In this document: piece after piece, positions 49,236 to 57,371 of the stretch
Layout of the letters: every line of letters starts with the position of its first letter
How positions within the stretch are numbered: the stretch's first letter is position 1
Notes under the pieces: generated by a model
What the model was told of the DNA's origin: nothing
Databases searched by the model: none
What the model saw: the letters and a program-made list of their open reading frames with translations, nothing else
Assembly (NCBI GenBank): GCA_042867185.1
Contig: JBHZQV010000004.1
Span: 62,001 to 126,000 of the forward strand
Source: Xylophilus sp042867185
Lineage (GTDB): Bacteria; Pseudomonadota; Gammaproteobacteria; Burkholderiales; Burkholderiaceae_C
Direction of reading: 5' to 3'
Length of the DNA stretch: 64,000 nt
Made by a program: the position numbers and the translations under genes

Positions 49236-50051
49236 ATGAAAATTCTGATCTCCAACGACGACGGTTTCCAGGCGCCCGGCATCGTGGCGCTGCACGCGGC
49301 ACTGCAGGACATCGCCGAGGTGGAAGTGGTGGCCCCCGAGCACAACAACAGCGCCAAGTCCAACGCGCTGACGCTGAACGCCCCGCTCTACGTCAACACC
49401 GCGGCCAACGGCTTTCGCTACATCAACGGCACGCCGGCCGACTGCATGCATATCGCCCTGACCGGCTTGCTCGGCTACCGGCCCGACCTGGTGGTCTCGG
49501 GCATCAACAACGGCGCCAACATGGGCGACGACACCATCTACTTGGGCACGGTGGGCGCCGCGATGGAGGGCTTCCTCTTCGGCGTGCCGGCCATCGCCTT
49601 CTCCCAGGTCGACAAGGGCTGGGGCCACCTGGAAGACGCGGCGCAGAAGGTGCGCGAGATCGTCGGCGAGATGATCGCGCAGCAGTTGGTGGGCGCGACG
49701 CCCTGGCTGCTCAACGTCAACATCCCCAACCGGCCGCTGGCCCAGCTGAAGCCGGTGCGCCTCTGCCGCCTGGGCCGGCGCCATGCGGCCGAGCGGGTCA
49801 TCACCCAGGACAGCCCGCGCGGCGAGACGATGTACTGGATCGGCAACGCCGGCCTGGCCAAGGACGATGCCGAGGGCACCGATTTCCACGCCACCGCGCA
49901 GGGCCATGTCGCCATGACCCCGCTGAAGGTGGATCTGACCGACCACGACAACCTGGGCTACTGGGTCGAGACGGCCGCGCGGCTGGGCGGCGGCCTGGCA
50001 CCGCAGGCCGACCACGATCCCGACGCCGGCATCGTCCGCGCTCCGGCATGA
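49236..50051 (+). CDS. surE: 5'/3'-nucleotidase SurE
   Basis: A 271-residue SurE nucleotidase. The metal-binding NDDG (Asp8, Asp9) is at the N terminus in ILISNDDGFQAPGI. Ser/Asn ligands lie in EHNNSAKSNALT and VSGINNGANMGDDTIYLGTV. The enzyme dephosphorylates nucleoside 5'- and 3'-monophosphates and is tied to stationary-phase survival. It heads the surE-pcm-nlpD cluster (pcm starts 49 bp later). Start ATG 49236. Confidence 0.96.
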   Translation: MKILISNDDGFQAPGIVALHAALQDIAEVEVVAPEHNNSAKSNALTLNAPLYVNTAANGFRYINGTPADCMHIALTGLLGYRPDLVVSGINNGANMGDDTIYLGTVGAAMEGFLFGVPAIAFSQVDKGWGHLEDAAQKVREIVGEMIAQQLVGATPWLLNVNIPNRPLAQLKPVRLCRLGRRHAAERVITQDSPRGETMYWIGNAGLAKDDAEGTDFHATAQGHVAMTPLKVDLTDHDNLGYWVETAARLGGGLAPQADHDPDAGIVRAPA

Positions 50052-50100
50052 GCGCCCGCCTGGTGACCGGCACCGGCCTGCGCGGCGGCGGAGCCGGCGG

Positions 50101-50886
50101 GTGACGTCGCGGCCCCGTTTCCCCGCCCGGCTCGGCGCCCCGCAGTTTGCTATCAAAGATATAGCTGGTGGCCGGCCTGCAGCGCCGGCTACCGCCCTTT
50201 TCGGTTCGAGAAAAGAAGCCGAGGTGCGCGCCGCCCAGGATTCGCCGGCGATGCGGGCCCGCCTGGTCCAGAAGCTCGCCGAGCAGGGCGTGCGCTCGGC
50301 CGCGGTGCTGGACGCGATGGGCACGGTCGAGCGGCACCGCTTCATCGATTCGGCCCTCGGCGCGCAGGCGTACGAAGACACCAGCCTGCCGATCGGCCTG
50401 GGCCAGACCATCTCCAAGCCCGGCGTGGTGGCGCGGATGGTCGAGTTGCTCCTGGGCGCCGAGGGCGTGCAGGGCGGCCGGCTGGGCCGGGTGCTGGATA
50501 TCGGCACCGGCTGCGGCTACCAGGCCGCGGTGCTGGCCTGCGTGGCCCGCGAGGTCTACAGCATCGAGCGGCTGCGCGGCCTGCACGAGAAGGCGCGCGA
50601 GAACCTGCGGCCGTTCCGGCTGGCCAACGTGCACCTGCTCTTCGGCGACGGCATGGCGGGCTATGCCAAGGGCGCGCCCTACGCCGGCATCATCGCGGCG
50701 GCCGGCGGCGAGGCGCTGCCCGACGCCTGGACGGCCCAGCTCGCGGTCGGTGGCCGGCTGATCGCACCGATGGCCACCGGCGACGGCCGGCAGGCGCTGG
50801 TGATGGTCGAGCGCCAAAGGCAGGGCTTCACACACAGCATTCTGGAAGACGTTCGCTTTGTCCCCCTAAAATCGGGGATTGCTTAA
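50101..50886 (+). CDS. pcm: protein-L-isoaspartate O-methyltransferase
   Basis: A 261-residue PCMT using SAM to methylate isoaspartyl residues for protein repair. The SAM-binding motif is LDIGTGCGYQAAVLA, with the family segments GLGQTISKPGVVARM and RHRFIDSA. The N-terminal 40 residues exceed the usual length. They include FAIKDIAGGRPAAPATALFG, encoded by a dispersed repeat (50146-50215), so the repeat appears to have extended the N terminus in frame. The start is GTG at 50101; an internal GTG near 50224 (VRAAQDSPAMRARL) would give a conventional-length protein without the repeat. nlpD follows after 12 bp. Confidence 0.92.
   Translation: MTSRPRFPARLGAPQFAIKDIAGGRPAAPATALFGSRKEAEVRAAQDSPAMRARLVQKLAEQGVRSAAVLDAMGTVERHRFIDSALGAQAYEDTSLPIGLGQTISKPGVVARMVELLLGAEGVQGGRLGRVLDIGTGCGYQAAVLACVAREVYSIERLRGLHEKARENLRPFRLANVHLLFGDGMAGYAKGAPYAGIIAAAGGEALPDAWTAQLAVGGRLIAPMATGDGRQALVMVERQRQGFTHSILEDVRFVPLKSGIA
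50146..50215. repeat. Dispersed palindromic repeat, copy 5 (start of pcm)
   Basis: TTGCTATCAAAGATATAGC is followed by TGGTGGCCGGCCTGCAGCGC and a short CCCTTTTCGGTTCGAGAAAAG end. The ATAGC-GGTGGCCGGC segment is shared with copy 4 in earP. It is the fullest copy in the window. Confidence 0.6.
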
Positions 50887-50898
50887 AGGGATTTGCTC

Positions 50899-51798
50899 AT
50901 GTTGGGATTGCGTGGACGGTTGTGGCTTGGGGCGGTGGCGCTGGCAGCGGTGTCGATGTTCGCAGGCTGCTCGGCCGACCCGGTCCGGCGTGCGCCGCCG
51001 GTGGAAGACCGGGGCCTGGGCGCCGGGTCCTTCGGCACTGCGCCGGTCGCGACCACGACGGCACCCGTGGTGCCGGCGGTCAAGCCGCTGCCCGGCATCG
51101 AGAACGCCGGCCGGCCCGGCTTCTACACGGTCAAGCCCGGTGACACGATCCGCAAGATCGGCGCCGACAACGGCGTCAACTGGCGCGAGATCGTCCGCCT
51201 GAACAGCCTCGACAACCCCGACCTGATCGAAGTGGGCCAGGTGCTGCGCCTCTCGCCGAGCGCGGTGGCGCATGCCCCGCCCGCAACACCCGCGGTGGCG
51301 AGCACGCCGTCGGGCGACCCGGTCGTCGGCGGTGCGCTGCCGCCGGTGGCGGTCACCGCCGCCAAGCCGGCCAGTCCGCCGAGCGGCGTGGTCGCCCCGG
51401 TCGTGCCCCCGCCCGGCCCGAGCGGCGAGGACGAGGTCGCTTTCATCTGGCCCGCCAGCGGCACGCTGCTCGCCAGCTTCGACGAAGCCAAGAACAAGGG
51501 CTACGACATCGGCGGCAAGGCCGGCGACCCGGTGCTGGCCGCGGCCGACGGCCGGGTGGTGTATGCCGGCGCCGGCCTGCGCGGCTACGGCAACCTGGTG
51601 ATCCTGAAGCACAACAACACCTACCTGACCGCCTACGCCCACAACCAGTCGCTGATGGTCAAGGAAGACCAGACGGTGCGCAAAGGCCAGAAGATCGCCG
51701 AGATGGGCAACAGCGACGCCGACCGCGTGAAGCTGCACTTCGAAATCCGCCGCCAAGGCAAGCCGGTCGATCCGTCGCGGTACCTGGCGGCACGTTGA
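50899..51798 (+). CDS. nlpD: NlpD-type lipoprotein, LysM plus degenerate LytM (M23)
   Basis: A 299-residue lipoprotein. The signal ends in a lipobox-like MFAGCS; a LysM peptidoglycan-binding domain spans about 75-118 (FYTVKPGDTIRKIGADNGVN) and an M23/LytM domain about 180-299. The two metal/catalytic signatures are altered: the first His of HxxxD is Asn in KNKGYDIGG, and HLHFEIR has become KLHFEIR. It is therefore likely a non-catalytic activator of a cell-wall amidase, as NlpD is for AmiC in E. coli. ATG 50899 with AAAGGGA upstream is preferred to a TTG two codons earlier. It closes the surE-pcm-nlpD cluster. Confidence 0.93.
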   Translation: MLGLRGRLWLGAVALAAVSMFAGCSADPVRRAPPVEDRGLGAGSFGTAPVATTTAPVVPAVKPLPGIENAGRPGFYTVKPGDTIRKIGADNGVNWREIVRLNSLDNPDLIEVGQVLRLSPSAVAHAPPATPAVASTPSGDPVVGGALPPVAVTAAKPASPPSGVVAPVVPPPGPSGEDEVAFIWPASGTLLASFDEAKNKGYDIGGKAGDPVLAAADGRVVYAGAGLRGYGNLVILKHNNTYLTAYAHNQSLMVKEDQTVRKGQKIAEMGNSDADRVKLHFEIRRQGKPVDPSRYLAAR

Positions 51799-52090
51799 GC
51801 GTCTGACGGTGCCGGCGGCGCGACCCGCGCGCGCTGCCGAACATCCACCACGCCCCGGCCCGCCAGGCTCGCTCGGCCGGCGAGGACCGTTCGCCGAGAG
51901 CGCCCGCGATCCTCCCGCCGATGAGGCTCGGTCCCTCGGGCGAGCAGCCCCGGTGGTGTAGCCGAACACCGTGGACGCCGCCGCCGGAGCCTGGACTTGC
52001 ATCGGGTTTCGGGCCCACACGCTGCCGCCGGCACCCGGGCCCAGACCCGGCCCGCCACCCCGCCTTGAAAGCGCCGACGAGCGCGAGAAC

Positions 52091-53632
52091 ATGACCGCCG
52101 AACTGTCCCCCACCGCCACCGCCACGGCCGAAGCGCCTGCCGCCCAGCCCCTCGCCGCCCGCATCCCCGATCCCCGCATGCCGGCCGGTGCGCTGGAGAT
52201 CGATTCGCTCGACCTGGAAGCCCAGGGCGTCGCGCGCCGGGCCGACGGCAAGGTGGTATTCGTCGAGGGCGCTCTGCCCACCGAATGGGTGAGCGCCGCC
52301 ACCTTCAAGCGCAAGAACAACTGGGAGCAGGCCACGCTCACCGCGATCCACCGCGAATCGTCGCAGCGGGTGCGGCCGGGCTGCCCGCACTTCGGGCTGC
52401 ACCCCGGCGCCTGCGGCGGCTGCAAGATGCAGCACTTGCACCCGATGGCGCAGGTGGCGGTCAAGCAGCGGGTGCTGGAAGACAACCTCTGGCACCTGGG
52501 CAAGCTGAAGTCCGAGACCATTCTCCGGCCGATCGAGGGCCCCGCCTGGGGCTACCGCTACCGGGCGCGGCTGTCGGTGCGCTACGTGGCCAAGAAAGGC
52601 ACGGTGCTGATCGGCTTCCACGAGCGCAAGAGCCGCTACCTGGCCGACATGCAGGTCTGCCCGGTGCTGCCGCCGCATGTGAGCGCGATGCTGATGCCGC
52701 TGCGCGCACTGATCGGCGGCATGGACGCCCGCGACGCGCTGCCGCAGATCGAGCTGGCCTGCGGCGACGCGGTCACCGCGATGGTGCTGCGCCACCTGGA
52801 GCCGCTGTCGGAGGCGGATCGGGGCCGGCTGCGCGCCTTCGCGGGCCGGCACGGCGTGCAGTGGTGGCTGCAGTCCAAGGGCCCCGACACGGTCCAGCTG
52901 CTGGACGAGGGCGGCCCGGCGCTGGACTATGCCCTGCCCGACTACGGCATCGTCATGCCGTTCCGGCCGACCGACTTCACCCAGGTCAACCCGCACATCA
53001 ACCGGGTGCTGGTGCGCCGGGCGCTGCGGCTGCTGGACGTGCAGCGCGACGAGCGGGTGATCGACTGGTTCTGCGGCCTGGGCAACTTCACCCTGCCGCT
53101 GGCCACCCAGGCCCGCGAAGTGCGCGGCATCGAGGGCAGCGAGGCCCTGGTGGCCCGCTCGCGCGAGAATTACGAGAAGAACCAGCGCCCGGCCGGCGCC
53201 GCGGGCCGGCTGTGCGCTACCGATTTCGTAGCGCGGAACCTGTTCGACATAACCCCCGGCCTGCTGCTGCAGGACGGCATCGCCGAGAAATGGCTGGTCG
53301 ACCCGCCGCGCGAAGGCGCCTTCGCGCTCGCCAAGGCGGTGGTGGACCTGCACCGCTTGCGGCAGGGCCTGCCGGTGATGGCCGCGGCCGACGGCGGAGA
53401 CGCCCCCACGGCGGCGGCCCAGGACCTGCCCGACGCGGCCGCCGTCGCCGCCTGGCGCCCGCCGCGGCGCATCGTTTATGTCAGCTGCAACCCGGCCACC
53501 CTGGCCCGCGATGCCGGCCTGCTGGTGAACCACGGCGGCTACCGCTGCAGCGCGGCGGGCGCGGTCAACATGTTCCCGCATACCGCGCATGTCGAGAGCA
53601 TGGCGGTGTTCGATCTCGTGGCCGCGGATTGA
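52091..53632 (+). CDS. rlmD: 23S rRNA (uracil-1939-C5)-methyltransferase RlmD
   Basis: A 513-residue RlmD/RumA. An N-terminal TRAM-like domain (about 35-90) is followed by [4Fe-4S] cysteines in CPHFGLHPGACGGCKM. The SAM-binding region IDWFCGLGNFTLPLA and the catalytic Cys motif VSCNPATLARD lie in the C-terminal half. The enzyme uses SAM to make m5U1939 in 23S rRNA. Start ATG 52091; the frame is open for 40 more codons without family similarity. A palindromic element (53214-53234) encodes LCATDFVA in frame. It follows nlpD by 292 bp, at a position often held by rpoS. Confidence 0.95.
   Translation: MTAELSPTATATAEAPAAQPLAARIPDPRMPAGALEIDSLDLEAQGVARRADGKVVFVEGALPTEWVSAATFKRKNNWEQATLTAIHRESSQRVRPGCPHFGLHPGACGGCKMQHLHPMAQVAVKQRVLEDNLWHLGKLKSETILRPIEGPAWGYRYRARLSVRYVAKKGTVLIGFHERKSRYLADMQVCPVLPPHVSAMLMPLRALIGGMDARDALPQIELACGDAVTAMVLRHLEPLSEADRGRLRAFAGRHGVQWWLQSKGPDTVQLLDEGGPALDYALPDYGIVMPFRPTDFTQVNPHINRVLVRRALRLLDVQRDERVIDWFCGLGNFTLPLATQAREVRGIEGSEALVARSRENYEKNQRPAGAAGRLCATDFVARNLFDITPGLLLQDGIAEKWLVDPPREGAFALAKAVVDLHRLRQGLPVMAAADGGDAPTAAAQDLPDAAAVAAWRPPRRIVYVSCNPATLARDAGLLVNHGGYRCSAAGAVNMFPHTAHVESMAVFDLVAAD
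53214..53234. repeat. Palindrome inside rlmD, probable dispersed repeat copy 6
   Basis: GCGCTAC-CGATTTC-GTAGCGC is a perfect 7-bp-arm palindrome. Its GCTACCGATTTCGTAGC core resembles the core of copy 3 (GCTACCGAAAATATAGC), and GC-rich CGGCCGGC-type sequence precedes it. Confidence 0.45.
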
Positions 53633-53716
53633 GGACAGGTCCGGCCGGGCCGCCACGGCGGGTCGGAAGATGAAGGTGCTGCCGGCGCCTTCGGCCGGCG
53701 CGTCGCGGCGGACGCG

Positions 53717-54106
53717 CTAGAGCGAGCGGCCGGTGCCGCGGTTGCGCGCCGGCGGCGGCAACGCCATCACCTTCTCGGTCGCCTTGTCGATGCCCGCTTC
53801 GTCGGCCGTGGCCACCGGCGCCTGGCCGACCACCGATGCGCGGCCTTCGATCTTGTTGTCGCGCATGTACTGGTCCATGTCCTTCCAGCCGGCGAACACC
53901 GGCGCCTTGGGCGCCTTGGGGTTGAGCGAGTAGCAGTCCTCGATCCCCCGCAGCGCATGCCGGCAGGCACCGCCCACCGCCCGGGCATCGGCCTCGCGCT
54001 GCGCGATCTTCGGGTCCGGCCCCATGCCCGGGATCTCGCAACCCGCCAGCAGGGCGACCGCGGCGAGGCAGCACAGGCGCAGGATCGTTCGGGGTGCGTG
54101 GTTCAT
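53717..54106 (-). CDS. Small lipoprotein of unknown function
   Basis: A 129-residue lipoprotein: signal RTILRLCCLAAVALLAGC with a clear LAGC lipobox (modified Cys at about residue 23). The mature part has two further cysteines (GGACRHALRGIEDCYSLNP) that may pair, an amphipathic middle segment and a charged tail. I do not recognise a family. It faces rlmD tail to tail (84 bp) and has a long AT-containing leader upstream holding a dispersed repeat copy. Start ATG 54106. Confidence 0.65.
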   Translation of the reverse strand: MNHAPRTILRLCCLAAVALLAGCEIPGMGPDPKIAQREADARAVGGACRHALRGIEDCYSLNPKAPKAPVFAGWKDMDQYMRDNKIEGRASVVGQAPVATADEAGIDKATEKVMALPPPARNRGTGRSL

Positions 54107-54184
54107 GGGAGGGCAGGTGTGGTGGGCAGGGTCGCTTACTCTTTATCGGCAGTCGCCTGGATTCCTGAAGCCCGCGAGGCGAAT

Positions 54185-54202
54185 CGCTAGCAAAAACATA
54201 GC
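54185..54202. repeat. Dispersed palindromic repeat, copy 7 (intergenic)
   Basis: GCTAGCAAAAACATAGCA lies between the lipoprotein and BI-1 genes, followed by CGGTGCCGGGATCGATGGCC. On the minus strand the core reads TGCTATGTTTTTGCTAGC, matching the family layout. Confidence 0.5.
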
Positions 54203-54370
54203 ACGGTGCCGGGATCGATGGCCGCACGGCGCGCACAGGCACCCGCGTCATACGGGCACTGCCCAATGCCAGAGACACCGTGGGTCCGGCTCCGCCGGCC
54301 CACCGGTGTCGCCCCCGGCGAGGGGGTTGGCGCTGCGACACGCAGTGCGCAAGCCTGGGGGCGTACTAAA

Positions 54371-55069
54371 TCATTCCCTTTCGCCCCCCATGATGCCCAG
54401 CAGCGCCAGCAGGCTCTGGAACACGTTGAACAGGTCGAGGTAGAGCGCCAGCGTCGCGCTGATGTAGTTGGTCTCGCCGCCGTCCAGGATCTGCTTCAGG
54501 TCGTAGAGCATGTAGGCGCTGAAAATGCCGATGGCGGCCACCGAGATCGCCAGCATGCCGGCGGTGGAGCCGACGAACACGTTGACCACCGCGCCCGCCA
54601 CCAGCACCAGCGCACCGACGAAGAGCCACTTGCCCAGGCCCGACAGGTCGCGCTTGATGACCGTCGCCAGGCTCGCCATCACGAAGAACACGCCGGCCGT
54701 GCCGCCGAAGGCGGTCATCACCAGCTCGGGGCCGTTCCTGAAGCCCAGCACCACCGCGATCATCCGCGACAGCATCAGGCCCATGAAGAAGGTGAAACCC
54801 AGCAGCACCGGCACGCCGGCGGCCGAGCGCTTGGTCTTCTCGATCGCGTAGATGAAGGCGAAGGCGCCGCCCATGAACACCATCAGGCCGAGTCCGCCGC
54901 GCAGGGCCTGGGTGATGCCGGTCTGCACACCGATCCACGCGCCCAGCACGGTGGGCAGCAGGCTCAGCGCCAGCAGCCAGTAGGTGTTGCGCAGCACCCG
55001 GTGGCGCTGCGCCCGGGTGACGTCGATGCCGTACTCGGCGGGGCCGCTTGTGTGCAGGGGGGAGTTCAT
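54371..55069 (-). CDS. Bax inhibitor-1 / YccA family membrane protein
   Basis: A 232-residue inner-membrane protein with about seven spans (for example VLRNTYWLLALSLLPTVLGA and the last LFNVFQSLLALLGIMGGERE). It belongs to the BI-1/YccA-YbhL family, whose bacterial members form calcium-leak-like channels or modulate FtsH. The family region MLYDLKQILDGGETNYISAT near the C terminus, with conserved Asp residues, is present. Start ATG 55069; an upstream frame extension is not supported. It is a single gene, divergent from the GlcG-like gene. Confidence 0.9.
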   Translation of the reverse strand: MNSPLHTSGPAEYGIDVTRAQRHRVLRNTYWLLALSLLPTVLGAWIGVQTGITQALRGGLGLMVFMGGAFAFIYAIEKTKRSAAGVPVLLGFTFFMGLMLSRMIAVVLGFRNGPELVMTAFGGTAGVFFVMASLATVIKRDLSGLGKWLFVGALVLVAGAVVNVFVGSTAGMLAISVAAIGIFSAYMLYDLKQILDGGETNYISATLALYLDLFNVFQSLLALLGIMGGERE

Positions 55070-55282
55070 GTCGGTCTCCTGGAGGGTCCGCGGGCTGCAG
55101 ACGGGTCGCCCGCGGTGCGGGCACCGAGATTCTAGGGGGCGGCGCCGCGGCGCGGCGGCAAGACCCTGTCGTGGACTAACCCGCTGGCGTCAGGTCTGTT
55201 GTGACCGGCGCACGGTCGTGCCGCCCGGCGCAGCCGTTATGCTCGTGCGCTCCATTCGCCCAACCTCAATTTGCGGAGCACC

Positions 55283-55690
55283 ATGCAGACCAAAGCCACC
55301 CTCGAACTCGCCGACCTGAAGACCATCGCCGCCGCGGCCGAAGCCGAGGCGCTGAAGAACAAGTGGGCGGTGACGATCGCCATCGTCGACGACGGCGGCC
55401 ATCTGCTGTGGCTGCAGCGCCTGGACGGCGCCGCGCCCATCTCGGCCCAGATCGCGCCGGCCAAGGCCCGCACCGCCGCCACCGGCCGCCGCGAGAGCAA
55501 GAGCTACGAGGACATGATCAACGGCGGCCGCTTCTCGTTCCTGTCGGCGCCCGGCCTCGAAGGGCTGCTCGAAGGCGGCGTGCCGATCATGAAGGACGGC
55601 CACTGCATCGGCGCGATCGGCGTCAGCGGTGTGAAGTCGTCCGAGGACGTGCAGATCGGCCGGGCCGGCATCGCGGCCATCGGCCTCTGA
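55283..55690 (+). CDS. GlcG/HbpS family protein
   Basis: A 135-residue GlcG/HbpS-like protein: LDGAAPISAQIAPAKARTAA, SFLSAPGLEGLLEGGVPIM and GHCIGAIGVSGVKSSEDVQI are the family landmarks. Family members bind heme or small ligands in some species, or accompany glycolate genes; many are orphan. It has no signal peptide. Start ATG 55283 with GGAG upstream. A strong terminator follows, then the convergent hemP gene, so an iron/heme link is possible by neighbourhood only. Confidence 0.82.
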   Translation: MQTKATLELADLKTIAAAAEAEALKNKWAVTIAIVDDGGHLLWLQRLDGAAPISAQIAPAKARTAATGRRESKSYEDMINGGRFSFLSAPGLEGLLEGGVPIMKDGHCIGAIGVSGVKSSEDVQIGRAGIAAIGL

Positions 55691-55733
55691 AGCACCGGGG
55701 CCGCCCCGGCCCCCGCCTGTGCAGGCACCAAGC

Positions 55734-55763
55734 AAAACGCCGACCCCCATGGTCGGCGTTTTT
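55734..55763. terminator. Intrinsic terminator between glcG-like gene and hemP
   Basis: AAAACGCCGACC-CCCAT-GGTCGGCGTTTTT is a perfect stem with A and T tracts on both flanks, so it can serve both convergent transcripts. Confidence 0.88.
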
Positions 55764-55871
55764 CGTTGGATGTGGGAAAAAAAATGCGTGGCTGGACGGG
55801 CGGACCCGTTGGCTGGCAAAAACGACTCTGGAGGACTGGAGGCCAGTCCTGGAATCGCCCCACGATGAAAC

Positions 55872-56090
55872 CTATTTCGTCAAAATCAGCTTGCCCAGGC
55901 GGGTCGCCTGCAGGCGGTAGATGGAGCCGTTGTGGCTGATCGCGACCGACTTGCCGCCGCGCAGCAGGTCTTCGCTCTCCACCGCCGTGCGGTGGTCGAA
56001 GCCCTGCACCGTCGTGTCGTCCGCCGGCAGGCTGCGCAGGGCAGGGTGCGAGAGGACGGCGGCGGAGGGAGAGGAAAGCGTGGCGTACAT
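55872..56090 (-). CDS. hemP: hemin uptake protein HemP
   Basis: A 72-residue HemP/HmuP-type protein: SEDLLRGGKSVAISHNGSIY and RLQATRLGKLILTK form the conserved small C-terminal domain. In alpha- and betaproteobacteria HmuP/HemP is a small regulator or accessory factor for hemin receptor expression under iron limitation. It lies behind two Fur-like sites in a 128-bp gap after exbD and can be transcribed independently of the tonB operon. No heme receptor gene is in the window. Confidence 0.88.
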   Translation of the reverse strand: MYATLSSPSAAVLSHPALRSLPADDTTVQGFDHRTAVESEDLLRGGKSVAISHNGSIYRLQATRLGKLILTK

Positions 56091-56116
56091 GGGCGGGCAA
56101 GAATGTGTCGCGATGG

Positions 56117-56135
56117 ATTAATGATAACTATTCTC
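56117..56135. promoter_or_regulatory. Fur box upstream of hemP (site 1)
   Basis: ATTAATGATAACTATTCTC matches the 19-bp Fur consensus at 14 positions, with the core AATGATAA intact, 26 bp upstream of the hemP ATG. This predicts iron repression. Confidence 0.75.
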
Positions 56136-56153
56136 AGGATTGACGCAACACCC

Positions 56154-56172
56154 GATGAGAATTATTTTTATC
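56154..56172. promoter_or_regulatory. Fur box upstream of hemP (site 2)
   Basis: GATGAGAATTATTTTTATC matches 13 of 19 Fur consensus positions with both ends (GAT and ATC) conserved. With site 1 it forms a tandem Fur operator. Confidence 0.6.
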
Positions 56173-56218
56173 GCGACCGGCCGTGGTAGGGCGCCGGGCG
56201 TCCGGCGACCGCACCGCG

Positions 56219-56632
56219 TCAGTTCGTCTTGGGCTCGGTGATGAAGCCGATCTTCTTCACGCCGGCCTGGCGGGCGGCGGCCATCGCGATCGCGACGCGC
56301 TCGTAGCGCACGTCCTTGTCGCCGCGGATGTGCAGCTCGGGCTGCGGCTCCTTGGAGGCGGCGGCCTGCAGGCGCGGCTCCAGGTCGGCTTCCTCGATGC
56401 GGCTCTCGTTCCAGAAGTAGGCGCCGCTGGCGTCCACGCTCAGGCGGATGGTCTCGGGCTTGATGTCCTCGGCCTGGCTGCTGGCGCGGGGCAGTTCGAT
56501 GTTGACCGCGTTCTTCATCACCGGCACGGTGATGATGAAGACGATCAGCAGGACCAGCATGACGTCGACCAGCGGCGTCATGTTGATCTCGTTCATCACC
56601 TCGTCGGATTCGTCCTGGGTACCGAAGGCCAT
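56219..56632 (-). CDS. exbD: biopolymer transport protein ExbD
   Basis: A 137-residue ExbD with the N-terminal membrane helix MTPLVDVMLVLLIVFIITV containing the proton-path Asp, and a periplasmic domain. With ExbB it converts proton motive force into TonB movement for outer-membrane iron import. ATG 56632 is two bases after the exbB stop, so the two are co-translated. It is the third gene of tonB-exbB-exbD. Confidence 0.95.
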   Translation of the reverse strand: MAFGTQDESDEVMNEINMTPLVDVMLVLLIVFIITVPVMKNAVNIELPRASSQAEDIKPETIRLSVDASGAYFWNESRIEEADLEPRLQAAASKEPQPELHIRGDKDVRYERVAIAMAAARQAGVKKIGFITEPKTN

Positions 56633-56634
56633 GC

Positions 56635-57351
56635 TCAGCCGCCCTTCTTGAGAGGCAGCACGGTGGCCGGCGTGCCGACGCTGATGCGGGCACCGGTGAC
56701 GAAATAGGCGTGCAGGTCGTGGGCGAAGCTGTTGAGCTTGTTGAGCACCGACTTGTTGCCGCGCACCAGGGCGTTGTAGCCCAGCACCGCGGGAATGGCG
56801 ACCGCCAGGCCGAGCGCCGTCATGATCAGCGCCTCGCCGATCGGGCCGGCGACCTTGTCGATCGTCGCCTGGCCGGCGGTGCCGATGCTCATCAGCGCGT
56901 GGTAGATGCCCCAGACGGTGCCGAACAGGCCGATGAAAGGCGCGGTGGAGCCGACCGAGGCCAGGATCGCCAGGCCCGACTGCAGGCGCGCGGTGGTCTC
57001 GTCGATGCCGTTGCGCAGCGAGCGGGTGATCCAGTCGCTCGCGTCCAGGCTGTCGTGCAGATGGGCCTTGGTGTTGCGGTGGTGGGCGGCGGCCTCGCGG
57101 CCGTCGAGCGCCAGGTTGCGGAACGGGTTGTCGTCGTTCTCGCCGAGCTTGGCCAGGCCGGTGGCGAAGTCTTCGCTGTGCCAGAAATCGTCGGCGCGGC
57201 GGGCGAATTTCTTCGAGCGGACGATGTCCACCGCCTTGGTCAGGATCACCAGCCACGAGGCGAGCGACATCACCAGCAGCAGGACGGCGACGCCGCGGAT
57301 GACGAAGTCGCCCTGGCTCCAGACATGCGAAAGGCCGAATTGCGAATCCAT
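56635..57351 (-). CDS. exbB: MotA/TolQ/ExbB proton channel family protein ExbB
   Basis: A 238-residue ExbB with three spans (FVIRGVAVLLLVMSLASWLV; VGSTAPFIGLFGTVWGIYHA; IMTALGLAVAIPAVLGYNAL) and the hallmark channel-lining Thr/Gly region. It forms the pentameric channel around the ExbD helices. It lies 20 bp after tonB and directly before exbD. Start ATG 57351 (MDSQFGLSHVW). Confidence 0.95.
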   Translation of the reverse strand: MDSQFGLSHVWSQGDFVIRGVAVLLLVMSLASWLVILTKAVDIVRSKKFARRADDFWHSEDFATGLAKLGENDDNPFRNLALDGREAAAHHRNTKAHLHDSLDASDWITRSLRNGIDETTARLQSGLAILASVGSTAPFIGLFGTVWGIYHALMSIGTAGQATIDKVAGPIGEALIMTALGLAVAIPAVLGYNALVRGNKSVLNKLNSFAHDLHAYFVTGARISVGTPATVLPLKKGG

Positions 57352-57371
57352 AGTGCAGATACTCCAGAGAA

